64,000 nt of DNA, taken from NCBI GenBank assembly GCA_036787955.1, contig DAIQOI010000013.1:1-64000 (forward strand), written 5' to 3'. The first letter of the stretch is position 1, and each line of letters opens with the position of its first letter. A program made the position numbers and the translations under genes. Of this stretch, positions 25,752-35,099 are shown in pieces. The DNA is from UBA2336 sp036787955 (GTDB lineage Bacteria > Bacteroidota > Bacteroidia > Cytophagales > Cyclobacteriaceae). Under the pieces are notes generated by a model that had not been told where the DNA came from, ran no database searches, and worked only from the letters and a program-made list of their open reading frames with translations.

Positions 25752-26885
25752 ATGTCCCGCCTTCCCGATATCGGCACATCTATCTTCACGGTCATGTCGC
25801 GCATGGCCGCTGAGTACGGTGCCATTAACCTCTCACAAGGCTTCCCCGACTTTCAGGTAGATAACAAGCTAATCGATCTGGTTTATCGGTTTATGCAGGA
25901 GGGCAACAACCAGTATGCGCCCATGCCCGGTGTACCTCTTCTTCGTCAGGCCATCGCCCATGCATTGGAAGCAACTTACGGGCGTGCCTTTGATCCCGAA
26001 ACCGAAATAACAGTAACAGCTGGTGGTACAGAGGCACTCTTTTCGGCAATAGCCGCATTTGTACAACCCGGTGATGAGGTTATCGTGTTCGATCCTTCGT
26101 ACGATTCCTACTACCCGGCCATCCGGCTGAACGGGGGCATATCTGTTCACCTTCACCTCCGCTACCCTGACTTTTCAATTGACTGGGAAGAGGTAAAGCA
26201 TCGGATTACGCCACGCACGCGCATGATTATGATAAACACTCCGCACAATCCGAGTGGTGCCGTGCTTTCTGCAAACGACCTTCTGCAGCTCCAACACCTT
26301 GCTGAAGAACACAACCTGATCGTACTAAGTGATGAGGTGTACGAACGCATAATCTTTGATGGCATCCGCCATGAAAGCGTATTGCATTACCCGAAGCTGG
26401 CCAAACGAAGCATAGCGGTATTTTCATTCGGCAAAACTTTTCATGCCACCGGCTGGAAAGTGGGTTATACGGTAGCCCCCGAACCGCTTACGCGCGAAAT
26501 CCGTAAGGCGCATCAGTTCATCACATTTGCCGTAAACACGCCTGTACAAATGGCCCTGGCCGAATACATGAAAAATCCCCACCACTACCTTCACCTTGGT
26601 CAGTTTTATCAGCAAAAACGCGACTATTTTCTCAACGGCCTGAAAGGCTCAGCGTGGCAGCCTATCGCCTGTCATGGTTCCTACTTTCAAACGCTCTGCT
26701 ACGCATCCTTTTCCAATAAACGCGATGTGGAAATGGCTGAAGAACTGACCAGGAAGTATAAAGTTGCTGCCATCCCCGTATCGGTGTTCTACCGCGACAA
26801 AACCGATAACAAGTTGCTGCGCTTCTGTTTTGCGAAAAATGAAAGCACCCTCGACAAAGCCCTGGAAATCCTGAACAAGTTCTGA
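25752..26885 (+). CDS. Methionine/glutamine-type aminotransferase (YbdL-like)
   Basis: A 377-residue class I/II PLP aminotransferase. NLSQGFPDF near 24-32 and YAPMPGVPLLRQAI near 55-68 are typical of the YbdL/kynurenine-aminotransferase group. NTPHNPSGAVL near 163 and the PLP lysine in FSFGKTFHATGWKVGY near 225-240 complete the active site. E. coli YbdL prefers methionine. The next gene overlaps it (TGATG) and encodes an omega-amidase, so the likely job is glutamine-dependent transamination of a keto acid, such as 4-methylthio-2-oxobutyrate in methionine salvage, with the amidase pulling the reaction forward. Confidence 0.88.
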   Translation: MSRLPDIGTSIFTVMSRMAAEYGAINLSQGFPDFQVDNKLIDLVYRFMQEGNNQYAPMPGVPLLRQAIAHALEATYGRAFDPETEITVTAGGTEALFSAIAAFVQPGDEVIVFDPSYDSYYPAIRLNGGISVHLHLRYPDFSIDWEEVKHRITPRTRMIMINTPHNPSGAVLSANDLLQLQHLAEEHNLIVLSDEVYERIIFDGIRHESVLHYPKLAKRSIAVFSFGKTFHATGWKVGYTVAPEPLTREIRKAHQFITFAVNTPVQMALAEYMKNPHHYLHLGQFYQQKRDYFLNGLKGSAWQPIACHGSYFQTLCYASFSNKRDVEMAEELTRKYKVAAIPVSVFYRDKTDNKLLRFCFAKNESTLDKALEILNKF

Positions 26886-27691
26886 TGAATAGCCTTCGCA
26901 TCACACTCATCCAAACCGAACTGTACTGGGAAGACCGCACGGCCAACGTCTCTTCGCTGGAGGAAAAAATATGGCGCATCGGGCAGGAAACCGATGTGAT
27001 TGTTTTGCCCGAAATGTTTACCACCGGCTTTACGATGAATGCAAAAAGACTGGCCGAACCCCTGAACCTGCATACCTTTAAATGGATGAAACAGATGGCG
27101 GCCCAAACCGGTGCGCTGATACTGGGCAGTTACATAGCTGAGGAAGACACTAAATTCCATAACCGGTTGTTATGGATGCAACCTGATGGCCGGTTTTTTA
27201 CCTACGACAAGCGTCATCTGTTTCGCATGGCCGATGAGCACCTCACGTACACTGCCGGAACCTCCCGCCTTACAGCCGAATGGAAGGGATGGCGCATTTG
27301 TCCACTGATATGTTACGACCTGCGCTTCCCGGTGTGGAGCCGCAACGTTTACCGCAGCGACTTGGGGCGGATGGACTACGATGTTTTGATTTACGTAGCC
27401 AACTGGCCCGCAGCACGTATACAGGCGTGGGATGTACTGCTGAAAGCACGGGCTGTAGAGAATTTATGCTACACCGCAGGAGTAAACCGCGTTGGCAAAG
27501 ATGGCAACAACATTGACCACAACGGCCACTCGGCCGTGTATGGCCCACGAGGAGAAACCCTGGCCTTTGCGGCAGACCGTGAAACCACATTAACGGTTGA
27601 ATTGTCGTGGGATGAATTGGCTACCTATCGGGAAAAATTTCCCGCCTGGATGGATGCGGATAATTTTAAAATCTCAACAACGAACCTGTGA
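26885..27691 (+). CDS. Omega-amidase, nitrilase superfamily (YafV-like)
   Basis: A 268-residue carbon-nitrogen hydrolase. The Glu-Lys-Cys triad is visible: Glu in VLPEMFTTGF (near 43), Lys in YDKRHLFRM (near 110) and Cys in ICYDLRFPVW (near 144). The sequence fits the YafV/NIT2 branch, which hydrolyses alpha-ketoglutaramate or alpha-ketosuccinamate to the keto acid plus ammonia. Its start codon overlaps the stop of the aminotransferase. Together they form a transaminase/omega-amidase pathway; the in vivo substrate remains inference. Confidence 0.9.
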   Translation: MNSLRITLIQTELYWEDRTANVSSLEEKIWRIGQETDVIVLPEMFTTGFTMNAKRLAEPLNLHTFKWMKQMAAQTGALILGSYIAEEDTKFHNRLLWMQPDGRFFTYDKRHLFRMADEHLTYTAGTSRLTAEWKGWRICPLICYDLRFPVWSRNVYRSDLGRMDYDVLIYVANWPAARIQAWDVLLKARAVENLCYTAGVNRVGKDGNNIDHNGHSAVYGPRGETLAFAADRETTLTVELSWDELATYREKFPAWMDADNFKISTTNL

Positions 27692-27706
27692 ATCCGAAAT
27701 GTGTAA

Positions 27707-28279
27707 TCAAATGGCTTCCACCGCCCTCACTTCGCCCGGCATCAGCTTTGTAAACAGATTTTCAATGCCGGCTTTCAGGGTAATCATCGATGACGGGCAG
27801 CCACTGCATGAGCCTTGTAAACGAACTTTCAGCACACCGTCATGAAACGAGTGATAGGTAATGGCGCCCCCATCCTGTTCAACAGCGGGACGGATGTACT
27901 CATCCAGAATGTTTTTGATTTTTTTCACCGATTCACTCTCTGCCTCTGCACCTTGCCCAACTTCCTCCACAGAATCCAGTATTAGCCTGCCACTTTCCAG
28001 GAACTTTTTAATGTGTTGCCGCAAGGTATCCTGAATTTCAATCCATTCCACGTCTTCACGCTTGGTAACCGTGATGAAATTGCTCATGTAAAACACACGC
28101 TCCACAAACGGATACTGAAAGAGTTCTTTTGCCAACGGAGCATGTTCAGCACTTTGCGGATCCGGAAAGTCAAAACTCATCCCTTCCGGTACCAGCATTT
28201 CATTCACCACAAACTTCAGCGAATTGGGATTCGGGTTGGACTCCAGGTAAATGTGGATAGGAGGCAGCGATTTATTCAT
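27707..28279 (-). CDS. NifU-like Fe-S cluster scaffold/carrier (Nfu type)
   Basis: A 190-residue protein with an N-terminal Nfu_N domain (residues ~5-95, IYLESNPNPNSLKFVVN then FVERVFYMSNFITVT) and a C-terminal NifU domain with the cluster-binding CSGCPSSMITLKAGIE (CxxC near 157-160). Such proteins deliver assembled Fe-S clusters to client enzymes. The start MNKSLPP at 28279 matches the family N-terminus; an upstream in-frame start at 28315 is unlikely. It converges with the omega-amidase gene. Confidence 0.93.
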   Translation of the reverse strand: MNKSLPPIHIYLESNPNPNSLKFVVNEMLVPEGMSFDFPDPQSAEHAPLAKELFQYPFVERVFYMSNFITVTKREDVEWIEIQDTLRQHIKKFLESGRLILDSVEEVGQGAEAESESVKKIKNILDEYIRPAVEQDGGAITYHSFHDGVLKVRLQGSCSGCPSSMITLKAGIENLFTKLMPGEVRAVEAI

Positions 28280-28319
28280 TGAAATTAAGTTTACGGAATA
28301 AGAACAAATCCGCACAAAA

Positions 28320-29618
28320 TTAGTTCGGTTCGTCCGGTTTCCGAAATCCGTTTTCTGTTGTAGCTACTATACTGGCCACTACCGTATCGCCCGTTACATT
28401 CACAATGGTACGGCACATGTCGAGCGGGCGATCAATGGCAATGATTAAGGCCAATCCTTCGGGTGACACGCCAATGGCACCCAGCACAATGACCAGCGTG
28501 ATAAGGCCGGCACTGGGCACGGCAGCAGCCCCTATAGAAGACAGCGTGGCCGTGAGGATAATCATAAGCTGGTCGGCAAGGGTTAAATCATGGCCAAACA
28601 CCTGAGCTATGAAAACAGCCGAAACGGCCTGGTGAATGCTGGTGCCATCCATGTTGATGGTTGCACCAAGCGGAAGCACGAAGCTGGTGATCTCATCTTT
28701 GATTTTCAGATTCTTCTCGGCACATTCCATGGTAACCGGCAAGGTAGCCGCGCTGGAACTGGTGGTAAAGCCCATGATTTGTGCCGGTAAAACAGCTTTT
28801 AAAAAAGACTTGTATTTAAATGGCGTAAAAAAATGAATGGCCAGCGGATAAATTACCAACACCATCAGTGCCAAACTAAGCAATACCGTAAATGCGTACA
28901 CCCCAAGGGCACTGAACAATTCAACAGCCTGCCGGGGATTACCCCCCGCCACATCGGTCATGAGCGATGCCAGCAATGCCATAACACCAACAGGTGCATA
29001 CCGCATCACCATATCCACCAGTTTAAGAATAACCTCATTCACCCCGTCAAAGAAATTTTTCACCGGCAAGCCTTTCTCTTCCGGTGCCATGAGCAAGGCT
29101 ATCCCGAACATTACAGCAAAGAAAATAACCTGCAGCATGTTGCGGTTTACCGAAGCAGCACCAAAAATGTTCTCCGGAACGATGTCCACAATAACCTGCA
29201 GCGGTCCCGACTCTTTGAGTTTCTGTGCATCGGTAACACGAAGACTGGCATCGCTGGCATAACGTTGCGAAAGCTCTGTCTGCTTTTCCTTCGACAGAAA
29301 GTTACCAGGTTTAATTGTGTTTACCGCAATAAGCCCCACGGTTATGGCAATCACAGTGGTAATCAGATACAGGCTTAGTGTTTTTCCTCCGATGCGCGAA
29401 AGCCTGGATATGTCGCGAAGGTTCGACACCCCACTTATCAGCGAGGCCAGAATAAGCGGAATGGCAATTAACTTGAGCAGGTTGATAAAGATGGTGCCAA
29501 ACGGCTTAATCCAATCGGATATAAATCCACCCAGGTTAAAGGCAATCCCCAGACTGCCCACTATCAGACCAATACCCATCCCGATGAGGATGCGGGTATG
29601 CAAGGGAATTTTCTTCAT
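28320..29618 (-). CDS. Dicarboxylate/amino acid:cation symporter (copy 1)
   Basis: A 432-residue DAACS (SDF) family transporter for glutamate, aspartate or C4-dicarboxylates with H+ or Na+. Several hydrophobic helices are clear; the signature region contains the re-entrant loop SSSAATLPVTMEC (near 285-297) and GATINMDGTSIHQA (near 315-328), which bind substrate and cation. The end is DRPLDMCRTIVNVTGD, also canonical. A close paralogue lies immediately upstream on the same strand, about 100 bp away, so this is a tandem duplication. The substrate cannot be assigned from sequence alone. Confidence 0.92.
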   Translation of the reverse strand: MKKIPLHTRILIGMGIGLIVGSLGIAFNLGGFISDWIKPFGTIFINLLKLIAIPLILASLISGVSNLRDISRLSRIGGKTLSLYLITTVIAITVGLIAVNTIKPGNFLSKEKQTELSQRYASDASLRVTDAQKLKESGPLQVIVDIVPENIFGAASVNRNMLQVIFFAVMFGIALLMAPEEKGLPVKNFFDGVNEVILKLVDMVMRYAPVGVMALLASLMTDVAGGNPRQAVELFSALGVYAFTVLLSLALMVLVIYPLAIHFFTPFKYKSFLKAVLPAQIMGFTTSSSAATLPVTMECAEKNLKIKDEITSFVLPLGATINMDGTSIHQAVSAVFIAQVFGHDLTLADQLMIILTATLSSIGAAAVPSAGLITLVIVLGAIGVSPEGLALIIAIDRPLDMCRTIVNVTGDTVVASIVATTENGFRKPDEPN

Positions 29619-29718
29619 AGAAAAGTCAATCCGCGCAATTTAGCGGATTGTTGAGCTATTTAAAGCAACCGGCACCAAGAAATACATCAGCGGAAGTTGG
29701 AACTGGATTTGCACCGCA

Positions 29719-30981
29719 TCAGGGGTCCTGGTCCGCATGCCGGTTTATTACGGATGCCACAGTTGTGTCGCCCGTAACATTTACCACCGTGCGCAGCATA
29801 TCCAGGGGCCGGTCCACAGCCAGTATCAGCGCCAGACCGGCAGGATCAAGCCCCACCGCTTCCAGCACAATAATGAGCATGATGATGCCCGCACCAGGCA
29901 CAGCAGCCGCACCAATTGATGATAGCACGGCTGTAAGCAAAATGGTGAGTTGTTGGCCCAGCGTTAAATCAATGCCAAATGCCTGCGCAATAAATACAGC
30001 CGACACGCCCTGATGGATACTCGTGCCATCCATGTTGATGGTTGCACCGAGTGGCAGCACAAACCCGGATACTTCTTCGGATATTCCCAGATTTTTACGC
30101 GCACATTCCATTGTAACAGGCAGGGTAGCTGCACTCGAGCTGGTAGAAAAGGCAAGTATCTGCGCCGGCAAAATACCCCGCACAAAGCCGGGATAACGGA
30201 TACGAGAAAGAAATCGCAACAACAATGGATAAACTATAAACACCATGAAAGCCAGTCCCAGCACAACAGTAAGACTGTACATACCAAGGGCACCAATAAG
30301 CTGCAGATCAATATTCAGGCTGGCTAACAGGGCAAAAACACCTATTGGCGCAAATTTCATGAGCAGTTCAACAAATTTCAGGATGACTTCATTGGCGCCT
30401 TCAAAAAAACTTTTCACCGGCTTCACTTTATCGGCAGGAGCCATAATCATGGCAATACCAAACAAAATGGAGAAGAAGATAACCTGCAGCATATTGGTGT
30501 TGCTGCTCATGGCACCAAAAATATTCTCCGGAACAATGTTCACCAGTACCTGCAACGGCCCTTCGCTCTTTTGCTGATGCGCCACCGTAACCCGTGTGCT
30601 GATGTCGGAAGCATAGGCTGCACTCAACTCCTGCCGTTTTTCAGCTGACAAAAATTTCCCCGGACGAATTATATTCACTGCCAGCAGGCCTATGGTAACA
30701 GCCAACACCGTGGTGAACAGATACATGGCAATGGTTCGCCCCCCCATGCGCGATAGCTTCGATACATCGGAAAGCCCCGAAATACCATCAACGAGTGAAA
30801 AAAGTATAAGCGGTATGGCAATGAGCTTCAGGGAATTAATAAACAAGATGCCCCACGGCTTAATCCAACTGGTGGTAAAACCAAGCAGGCCGAGCGGTTG
30901 GGCAACAAAACCCCACACCAGGCCCAGGGCCATGGCAATAAGTATTTTGGCATAGAGCGGTAGTCGCAACAGGCGCTTCAT
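29719..30981 (-). CDS. Dicarboxylate/amino acid:cation symporter (copy 2)
   Basis: A 420-residue paralogue of the preceding symporter, with the same core motifs: SSSAATLPVTMEC, GATINMDGTSIHQG and DRPLDMLRTVVNVTGD. The two copies differ through most of the remaining sequence, so the duplication is not recent. A one-mismatch -7 element (TATTTTTA) lies just before its ATG. Between the copies, 29628-29649 can form a 7-bp hairpin (AATCCGC/GCGGATT). Confidence 0.92.
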   Translation of the reverse strand: MKRLLRLPLYAKILIAMALGLVWGFVAQPLGLLGFTTSWIKPWGILFINSLKLIAIPLILFSLVDGISGLSDVSKLSRMGGRTIAMYLFTTVLAVTIGLLAVNIIRPGKFLSAEKRQELSAAYASDISTRVTVAHQQKSEGPLQVLVNIVPENIFGAMSSNTNMLQVIFFSILFGIAMIMAPADKVKPVKSFFEGANEVILKFVELLMKFAPIGVFALLASLNIDLQLIGALGMYSLTVVLGLAFMVFIVYPLLLRFLSRIRYPGFVRGILPAQILAFSTSSSAATLPVTMECARKNLGISEEVSGFVLPLGATINMDGTSIHQGVSAVFIAQAFGIDLTLGQQLTILLTAVLSSIGAAAVPGAGIIMLIIVLEAVGLDPAGLALILAVDRPLDMLRTVVNVTGDTTVASVINRHADQDP

Positions 30982-31235
30982 TGGCTAAAAATAGAAAAAT
31001 CAATAAAGCTGCCGAAGTAAACTTTTACACTGCCCTTTTACAAACTGCACCTGTTTTTTTCACACCTGTATGTCGCTACGAGAACGATAACTCAATAAGC
31101 AGTACAGCAAAGGCACCCATTATATAAGCACAATTTGATCGGACTGACTTCAGTCTCAACACGGAATTATTCTGTTGATTATGTAAAATTCTGGTAGTAA
31201 AGATCTGAAACCGCCTTACCTGCATCCTGCACCAT
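30982..31235. other. 254-bp non-coding stretch upstream of symporter copy 2
   Basis: This AT-rich gap between symporter copy 2 and the aspartate aminotransferase gene holds no convincing gene. Apart from the near-match promoter at the symporter end I see no RNA gene, strong terminator or repeat. Confidence 0.5.
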
Positions 31236-32432
31236 TTACTTCAACGTTTCCAATGCGTCTTTAATTCGCTTCAGTGCTTCTTTAAGTTCATTTTCCGAAG
31301 CCGCATACGAAAGACGGATGCAGTTGCTGTCGCCAAAAGCACCGCCCGGCACCAACGACACATGGGCTTTTTCCAGCAGGAACATGCATACATCCAAATC
31401 GTTGCGAATTATCCACTGTCCGTCTGATTTACCAAAATAATAGGACACATCCGGGAAGAAATAAAAAGCCCCCTGTGGATAATTAGATTTGAATCCGGGT
31501 ATCTCTTTTAACAGGCTATACACCACATCCCTGCGTCTGCGGTACTCCTCAGCCATCGTACGTGTAGGTGTCAGGTCACCGGTAATAGCCGCCAGTGCCG
31601 CGCGCTGTGCAATGGAACAATTGGCCGATGTAAGCTGTCCCTGCATTTTAATGCACCCGTCCGTAATCCACTTAGGGGCTGCCAGGTAGCCTATGCGCCA
31701 GCCTGTCATGGCAAAGCCTTTGGCAAAGCCGTTAATGGTGATGGTTCGCTCAAACATGCCGGGCAATGCAGCCATGCTTACCCGCTCTCCGGTAAAGTTG
31801 ATGTGCTCGTAGATTTCATCAGCTATCACCAGCAGGTTATCGTGCTTTCTAATCACGGCTGCTATCTCTTCCAGTTCCTTGTGCGTGAATACCGAACCGG
31901 TAGGGTTGCAGGGTGAAGAATAAATGATAGCCCGCGTTTTTGATGTAATGGCCGCTTCTACCTGTGCCGCCGTTACTTTGAAATCATTTTGAATGCTGCC
32001 CTGCACATATACCGGCGTGGCCTCGCACAGGCGTATCAGTGCATCATAGCTTACCCAGTAAGGCGAGAACACAATGACCTCATCGCCCCGATTAAGCAAA
32101 GCAAACATAGCGTTGGCAATAGACTGCTTGGCCCCATTGGAAACAATAATATTTTCTGCCTTGTAAGGCACATTGTTTTCGCGCTCATATTTGGCGGCCA
32201 GCGCTTCACGCAGGTCCTGATAGCCGGCCACGGGCGGATAGGCAAACCACCTGCCTTCATCTATTGCCTTTTTTGCAGCCTCACAGATGTGCGCAGGTGT
32301 TTTGAAATCGGGTTCGCCAAGACTCAGGTTAATGACATCGATGCCGCGGCTTTTGTACTCGCGGGCTTTGGCGGCCATAGCCAGCGTAGCCGATTCTTCA
32401 ATGGCATTAATGCGGTGCGAGAGATTAGTCAT
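31236..32432 (-). CDS. aspC: Pyridoxal phosphate-dependent aspartate aminotransferase
   Basis: A 398-residue class I aminotransferase of the Ib subgroup (thermophile/Bacillus AspC-like). SLGEPDFKTPAHI near 37-49 and PPVAGYQDLREALA near 66-79 are subgroup signatures; SSPCNPTGSVF near 170 and the PLP lysine in NGFAKGFAMTGWRIGYL near 232-248 are intact. It interconverts aspartate and 2-oxoglutarate with oxaloacetate and glutamate, though broad-specificity relatives exist. It lies downstream of clpS-recR on the same strand with a 120-bp gap. Confidence 0.9.
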   Translation of the reverse strand: MTNLSHRINAIEESATLAMAAKAREYKSRGIDVINLSLGEPDFKTPAHICEAAKKAIDEGRWFAYPPVAGYQDLREALAAKYERENNVPYKAENIIVSNGAKQSIANAMFALLNRGDEVIVFSPYWVSYDALIRLCEATPVYVQGSIQNDFKVTAAQVEAAITSKTRAIIYSSPCNPTGSVFTHKELEEIAAVIRKHDNLLVIADEIYEHINFTGERVSMAALPGMFERTITINGFAKGFAMTGWRIGYLAAPKWITDGCIKMQGQLTSANCSIAQRAALAAITGDLTPTRTMAEEYRRRRDVVYSLLKEIPGFKSNYPQGAFYFFPDVSYYFGKSDGQWIIRNDLDVCMFLLEKAHVSLVPGGAFGDSNCIRLSYAASENELKEALKRIKDALETLK

Positions 32433-32555
32433 AACAGAGCATTATGCAACAAATAAAAAGATAAATTTCAGAAGGTAAAACGAGATTTAATCCGCTGCCG
32501 GATTGTCGGTTATGATGCAGTCAGGAACCTGCCCTACTTACGATTGCCTGTTTGC

Positions 32556-33164
32556 TTAACCAAACTGGATACGCCCTGCAATACTTCTTCCCAGTGTTAT
32601 CTCATCGGCATACTCCAGCTCTCCTCCCACCGGTACCCCACGGGCGATAGTGCTTACTTTCACCGCCAAATCTTTAACACGCTTGTGGATATAAAAGGCA
32701 GTGGTATCGCCTTCGAGCGTAGGACTCAGTGCCAGAATAACCTCCTTTATTTCTGTTTGTCCGTGGTTCAGGCGCTGCACCAGCGTTTCTATGTGCAGTT
32801 CGCCCGGCCCGATTCCGTTTACCGGTGAAATGACTCCCCCCAACACGTGGTACAAACCATTGTACTGAGCCGTGTTTTCTATGGCCAGCACATCGCTGGC
32901 GCTTTCTACCACGCACAGCAACGAACGGTCGCGCCTTGCACTGCTACAAATACCGCACACTTCGCTGTCGGATATATTATGGCAGTACCGGCAAAACCGG
33001 ATGTTTTCGCGCAGGCGTTGCAGCGCCGAAGTGAGCGCACCGGTAGCCTCGGGTTTTTCTTTGATAAGATGAAACACGAGGCGCAGCGCGGTTTTCCGGC
33101 CTATACCCGGCAGGCGGGAAATTTCTGTTACAGCGTCTTCAATAAGTTTAGACGGAAATTGCAC
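32556..33164 (-). CDS. recR: Recombination protein RecR
   Basis: A 202-residue protein of the RecFOR gap-repair pathway. N-terminal helix-hairpin-helix (LPGIGRKTALRLVFHL, near 18-33), four-cysteine zinc finger (CRYCHNISDSEVCGIC, near 57-72), then a Toprim domain with VVESASDVLAIE (near 84-95). Full family length with all motifs present. It starts five bases after the clpS-like gene, so the two are co-transcribed. Confidence 0.96.
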   Translation of the reverse strand: MQFPSKLIEDAVTEISRLPGIGRKTALRLVFHLIKEKPEATGALTSALQRLRENIRFCRYCHNISDSEVCGICSSARRDRSLLCVVESASDVLAIENTAQYNGLYHVLGGVISPVNGIGPGELHIETLVQRLNHGQTEIKEVILALSPTLEGDTTAFYIHKRVKDLAVKVSTIARGVPVGGELEYADEITLGRSIAGRIQFG

Positions 33165-33169
33165 AACAG

Positions 33170-33445
33170 TCAGATAATTCGGGCATCAATACCGGCTTCG
33201 CAAATGGCATCGCGCATGGGCCTGAGCTGCTCAAAGCTGCCCTGCTTCACGGTGCATTTGCCTTTGTAGTGGATAATCCAGGTGCACTGCTCGGCCTGTT
33301 CCGGTGTGTGTTTGCACACACGGATGAGCGTTTCTATCACATGATCAAATGTGTTTACATCATCATTGAATACCACCAGGTCAAGGATCTCGGTGGTTTC
33401 AATGGTTTCCAGCACATCCACTTCCAGAAGTTCCTGTTCACGCAT
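33170..33445 (-). CDS. clpS: ATP-dependent Clp protease adaptor ClpS
   Basis: A 91-residue N-recognin that docks on ClpA/ClpC-type unfoldases and delivers proteins with N-degrons. LVVFNDDVNTFDHVIETLI (near 23-41) is the family core, and the later segment matches the ClpS fold. The start ATG 33445 (MREQELLEV) is used; an upstream TTG in frame at 33469 is rejected. The N-terminus is unusually acidic (about 20 residues). It heads the clpS-recR unit. Confidence 0.87.
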   Translation of the reverse strand: MREQELLEVDVLETIETTEILDLVVFNDDVNTFDHVIETLIRVCKHTPEQAEQCTWIIHYKGKCTVKQGSFEQLRPMRDAICEAGIDARII

Positions 33446-33470
33446 AGCCGATTCCTTTACAAACAACACC

Positions 33471-33478
33471 CAAAATTA
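33471..33478 (-). promoter_or_regulatory. Bacteroidota -7 element for clpS-recR
   Basis: The minus strand reads TAATTTTG (exact TAnnTTTG), 25 bases before the ATG at 33445. An AAAGGA run lies between promoter and start. Confidence 0.55.
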
Positions 33479-33559
33479 AACATTCGGGCGGCAAAACACA
33501 CGAACTGTTAAACCTGTATTTTTTTTGGATTTCCGTTCATTAACCACATTCTTTGCAGC

Positions 33560-35044
33560 ATGTCGCCCCTGTTTGTCCTTTCTATCATCGGAATCTATTT
33601 CCTGGCACTCATCTTCATATCGCAGCTTACTTCCAAAGGCGCCACCACCGACACCTTTTTTACAGCCCACCGGCAGTCGCCCTGGTACCTGGTAGCTTTT
33701 GGCATGATTGGCGCCTCCTTGTCGGGTGTAACCTTTATCTCCGTACCGGGCAATGTAGGCAAGACGGGCTTTGCCTATTTTCAGGTGGTGCTCGGCTATG
33801 TGCTGGGCTACTGGGCCATCATCGGCATACTGATGCCGTTGTACTACCGGCTTAACGTTGTATCCATTTACACCTATCTGGAGCAGCGTTTCAGTTTCTG
33901 GTCGCACAAAAGCGGAGCTTTCTTTTTTCTGGTATCGCGTACCATTGGTTCATCGCTGCGCTTGTACCTATCGGCCACGGTTTTGCAACTCTTCCTGTTC
34001 GATGCCTGGCACATTCCTTTTTATCTCACCGCGGCCGTCACCATTTTTCTGATATGGGTGTATACTTTCCGTGGCGGGATTAAAACCATTGTATGGACCG
34101 ACACTTTTCAAACCACTTTTCTGATCTCGGCAGTAATAATTGCTGTGTGGCAGGTAGCTGAGCGTATGAACTTTTCGTTTTACGAAATGATTGAGGCCAT
34201 CCGCTCGAGTGGCTATGCTACCGTCTTTCACTTTGAAGATGTGAACTCACCTCTTTACTTCTGGAAACAATTTCTGGGTGGTGCTTTCATCGCACTTACC
34301 ATGACAGGCATGGATCAGGAAATTATGCAGAAAAACCTGACATGCCGCACACTGAAGGAAGCCCAGAAAAACATGTTCTGGCTCAGCAAAACCATTGTGG
34401 TGGTTAACCTGCTCTTTCTCACTTTAGGTGCCCTGCTGTATCTCTACAGTGCAAAGCACAACATCCCTGTACCGGCTTCAACCGATGAACTTTTCCCACG
34501 CCTGGCGCTGAATGAATTCAACCTCACGGTAGGTATCTTCTTTGTACTTGGTATTACAGCTTCTTCCTATGCCAGTGCCGATTCGGCGCTGGCCGGTTTA
34601 ACCACATCATTCTGCATTGACTTCCTGAATTTCAAAAACAAACCCGAAAAGCAAAAGCAACGCGAAAAATTCTTCGTGCACCTTGGCTTTTCGCTGCTCT
34701 TCCTGCTCATCATCCTGATCTTCAGGGAAATCAACAACCGCGCGGTTATTGATGCCGTGCTCACCATGGCCGCTTACACCTATGGCCCCCTGCTGGGACT
34801 GTTTGCTTTCGGGTTATTTACCCGAAGAAATGTGCGCGATAAACTTGTACCGGTTGTATGCTTGCTTTCTCCGGCCCTGTCTTACTACATCAGCCTGCAT
34901 GCCCCCGGCTGGTTCAATGGTTATGTTGTTGGTTTGGAAATTCTTCCGGTAAATGGTTTCATCACCTTTGCCGGCTTGTGGATCACTTCCATCGGATTAC
35001 CAAAAAAGGAAAAGGCCATCCCGACAAAGTCAGAATGGCCCTAA
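33560..35044 (+). CDS. Sodium:solute symporter family protein
   Basis: A 494-residue inner-membrane transporter of the SSS (SLC5-like) family with about 13 hydrophobic segments. GMIGASLSGVTFISVPGNVG (TM2 region, near 50-69) and the later GITASSYASADSALAGLTTSFC (near 335-356), which holds the Na+-site serines, match the family. FYEMIEAIRSSGY lies in a loop. The substrate (sugar, proline, sialic acid or other) cannot be told from this sequence. No exact -7 element was found; a terminator hairpin follows. Confidence 0.9.
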   Translation: MSPLFVLSIIGIYFLALIFISQLTSKGATTDTFFTAHRQSPWYLVAFGMIGASLSGVTFISVPGNVGKTGFAYFQVVLGYVLGYWAIIGILMPLYYRLNVVSIYTYLEQRFSFWSHKSGAFFFLVSRTIGSSLRLYLSATVLQLFLFDAWHIPFYLTAAVTIFLIWVYTFRGGIKTIVWTDTFQTTFLISAVIIAVWQVAERMNFSFYEMIEAIRSSGYATVFHFEDVNSPLYFWKQFLGGAFIALTMTGMDQEIMQKNLTCRTLKEAQKNMFWLSKTIVVVNLLFLTLGALLYLYSAKHNIPVPASTDELFPRLALNEFNLTVGIFFVLGITASSYASADSALAGLTTSFCIDFLNFKNKPEKQKQREKFFVHLGFSLLFLLIILIFREINNRAVIDAVLTMAAYTYGPLLGLFAFGLFTRRNVRDKLVPVVCLLSPALSYYISLHAPGWFNGYVVGLEILPVNGFITFAGLWITSIGLPKKEKAIPTKSEWP

Positions 35045-35082
35045 CCCGATTAAAACCAACCCCACGTTGGTGTTGCCGGTAG

Positions 35083-35098
35083 TCGGCCTTCAGGCCGA
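35083..35098. terminator. Terminator hairpin after the symporter gene
   Basis: A 6-bp stem TCGGCC/GGCCGA with a TTCA loop, followed on the plus strand by TTTATTTCTTT. It touches the stop codon of the convergent small secreted protein gene and may serve both. Confidence 0.65.
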
Positions 35099-35099
35099 T

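Noticed and set aside
29628..29649. Terminator between the two symporter genes
   Set aside because: A 7-bp hairpin is present, but the following sequence is only weakly T-rich and the symporters may be co-transcribed.
31180..31228. Short ORFs in the gap between aspC and symporter copy 2
   Set aside because: They are under 20 codons with no sign of selection or a ribosome start.
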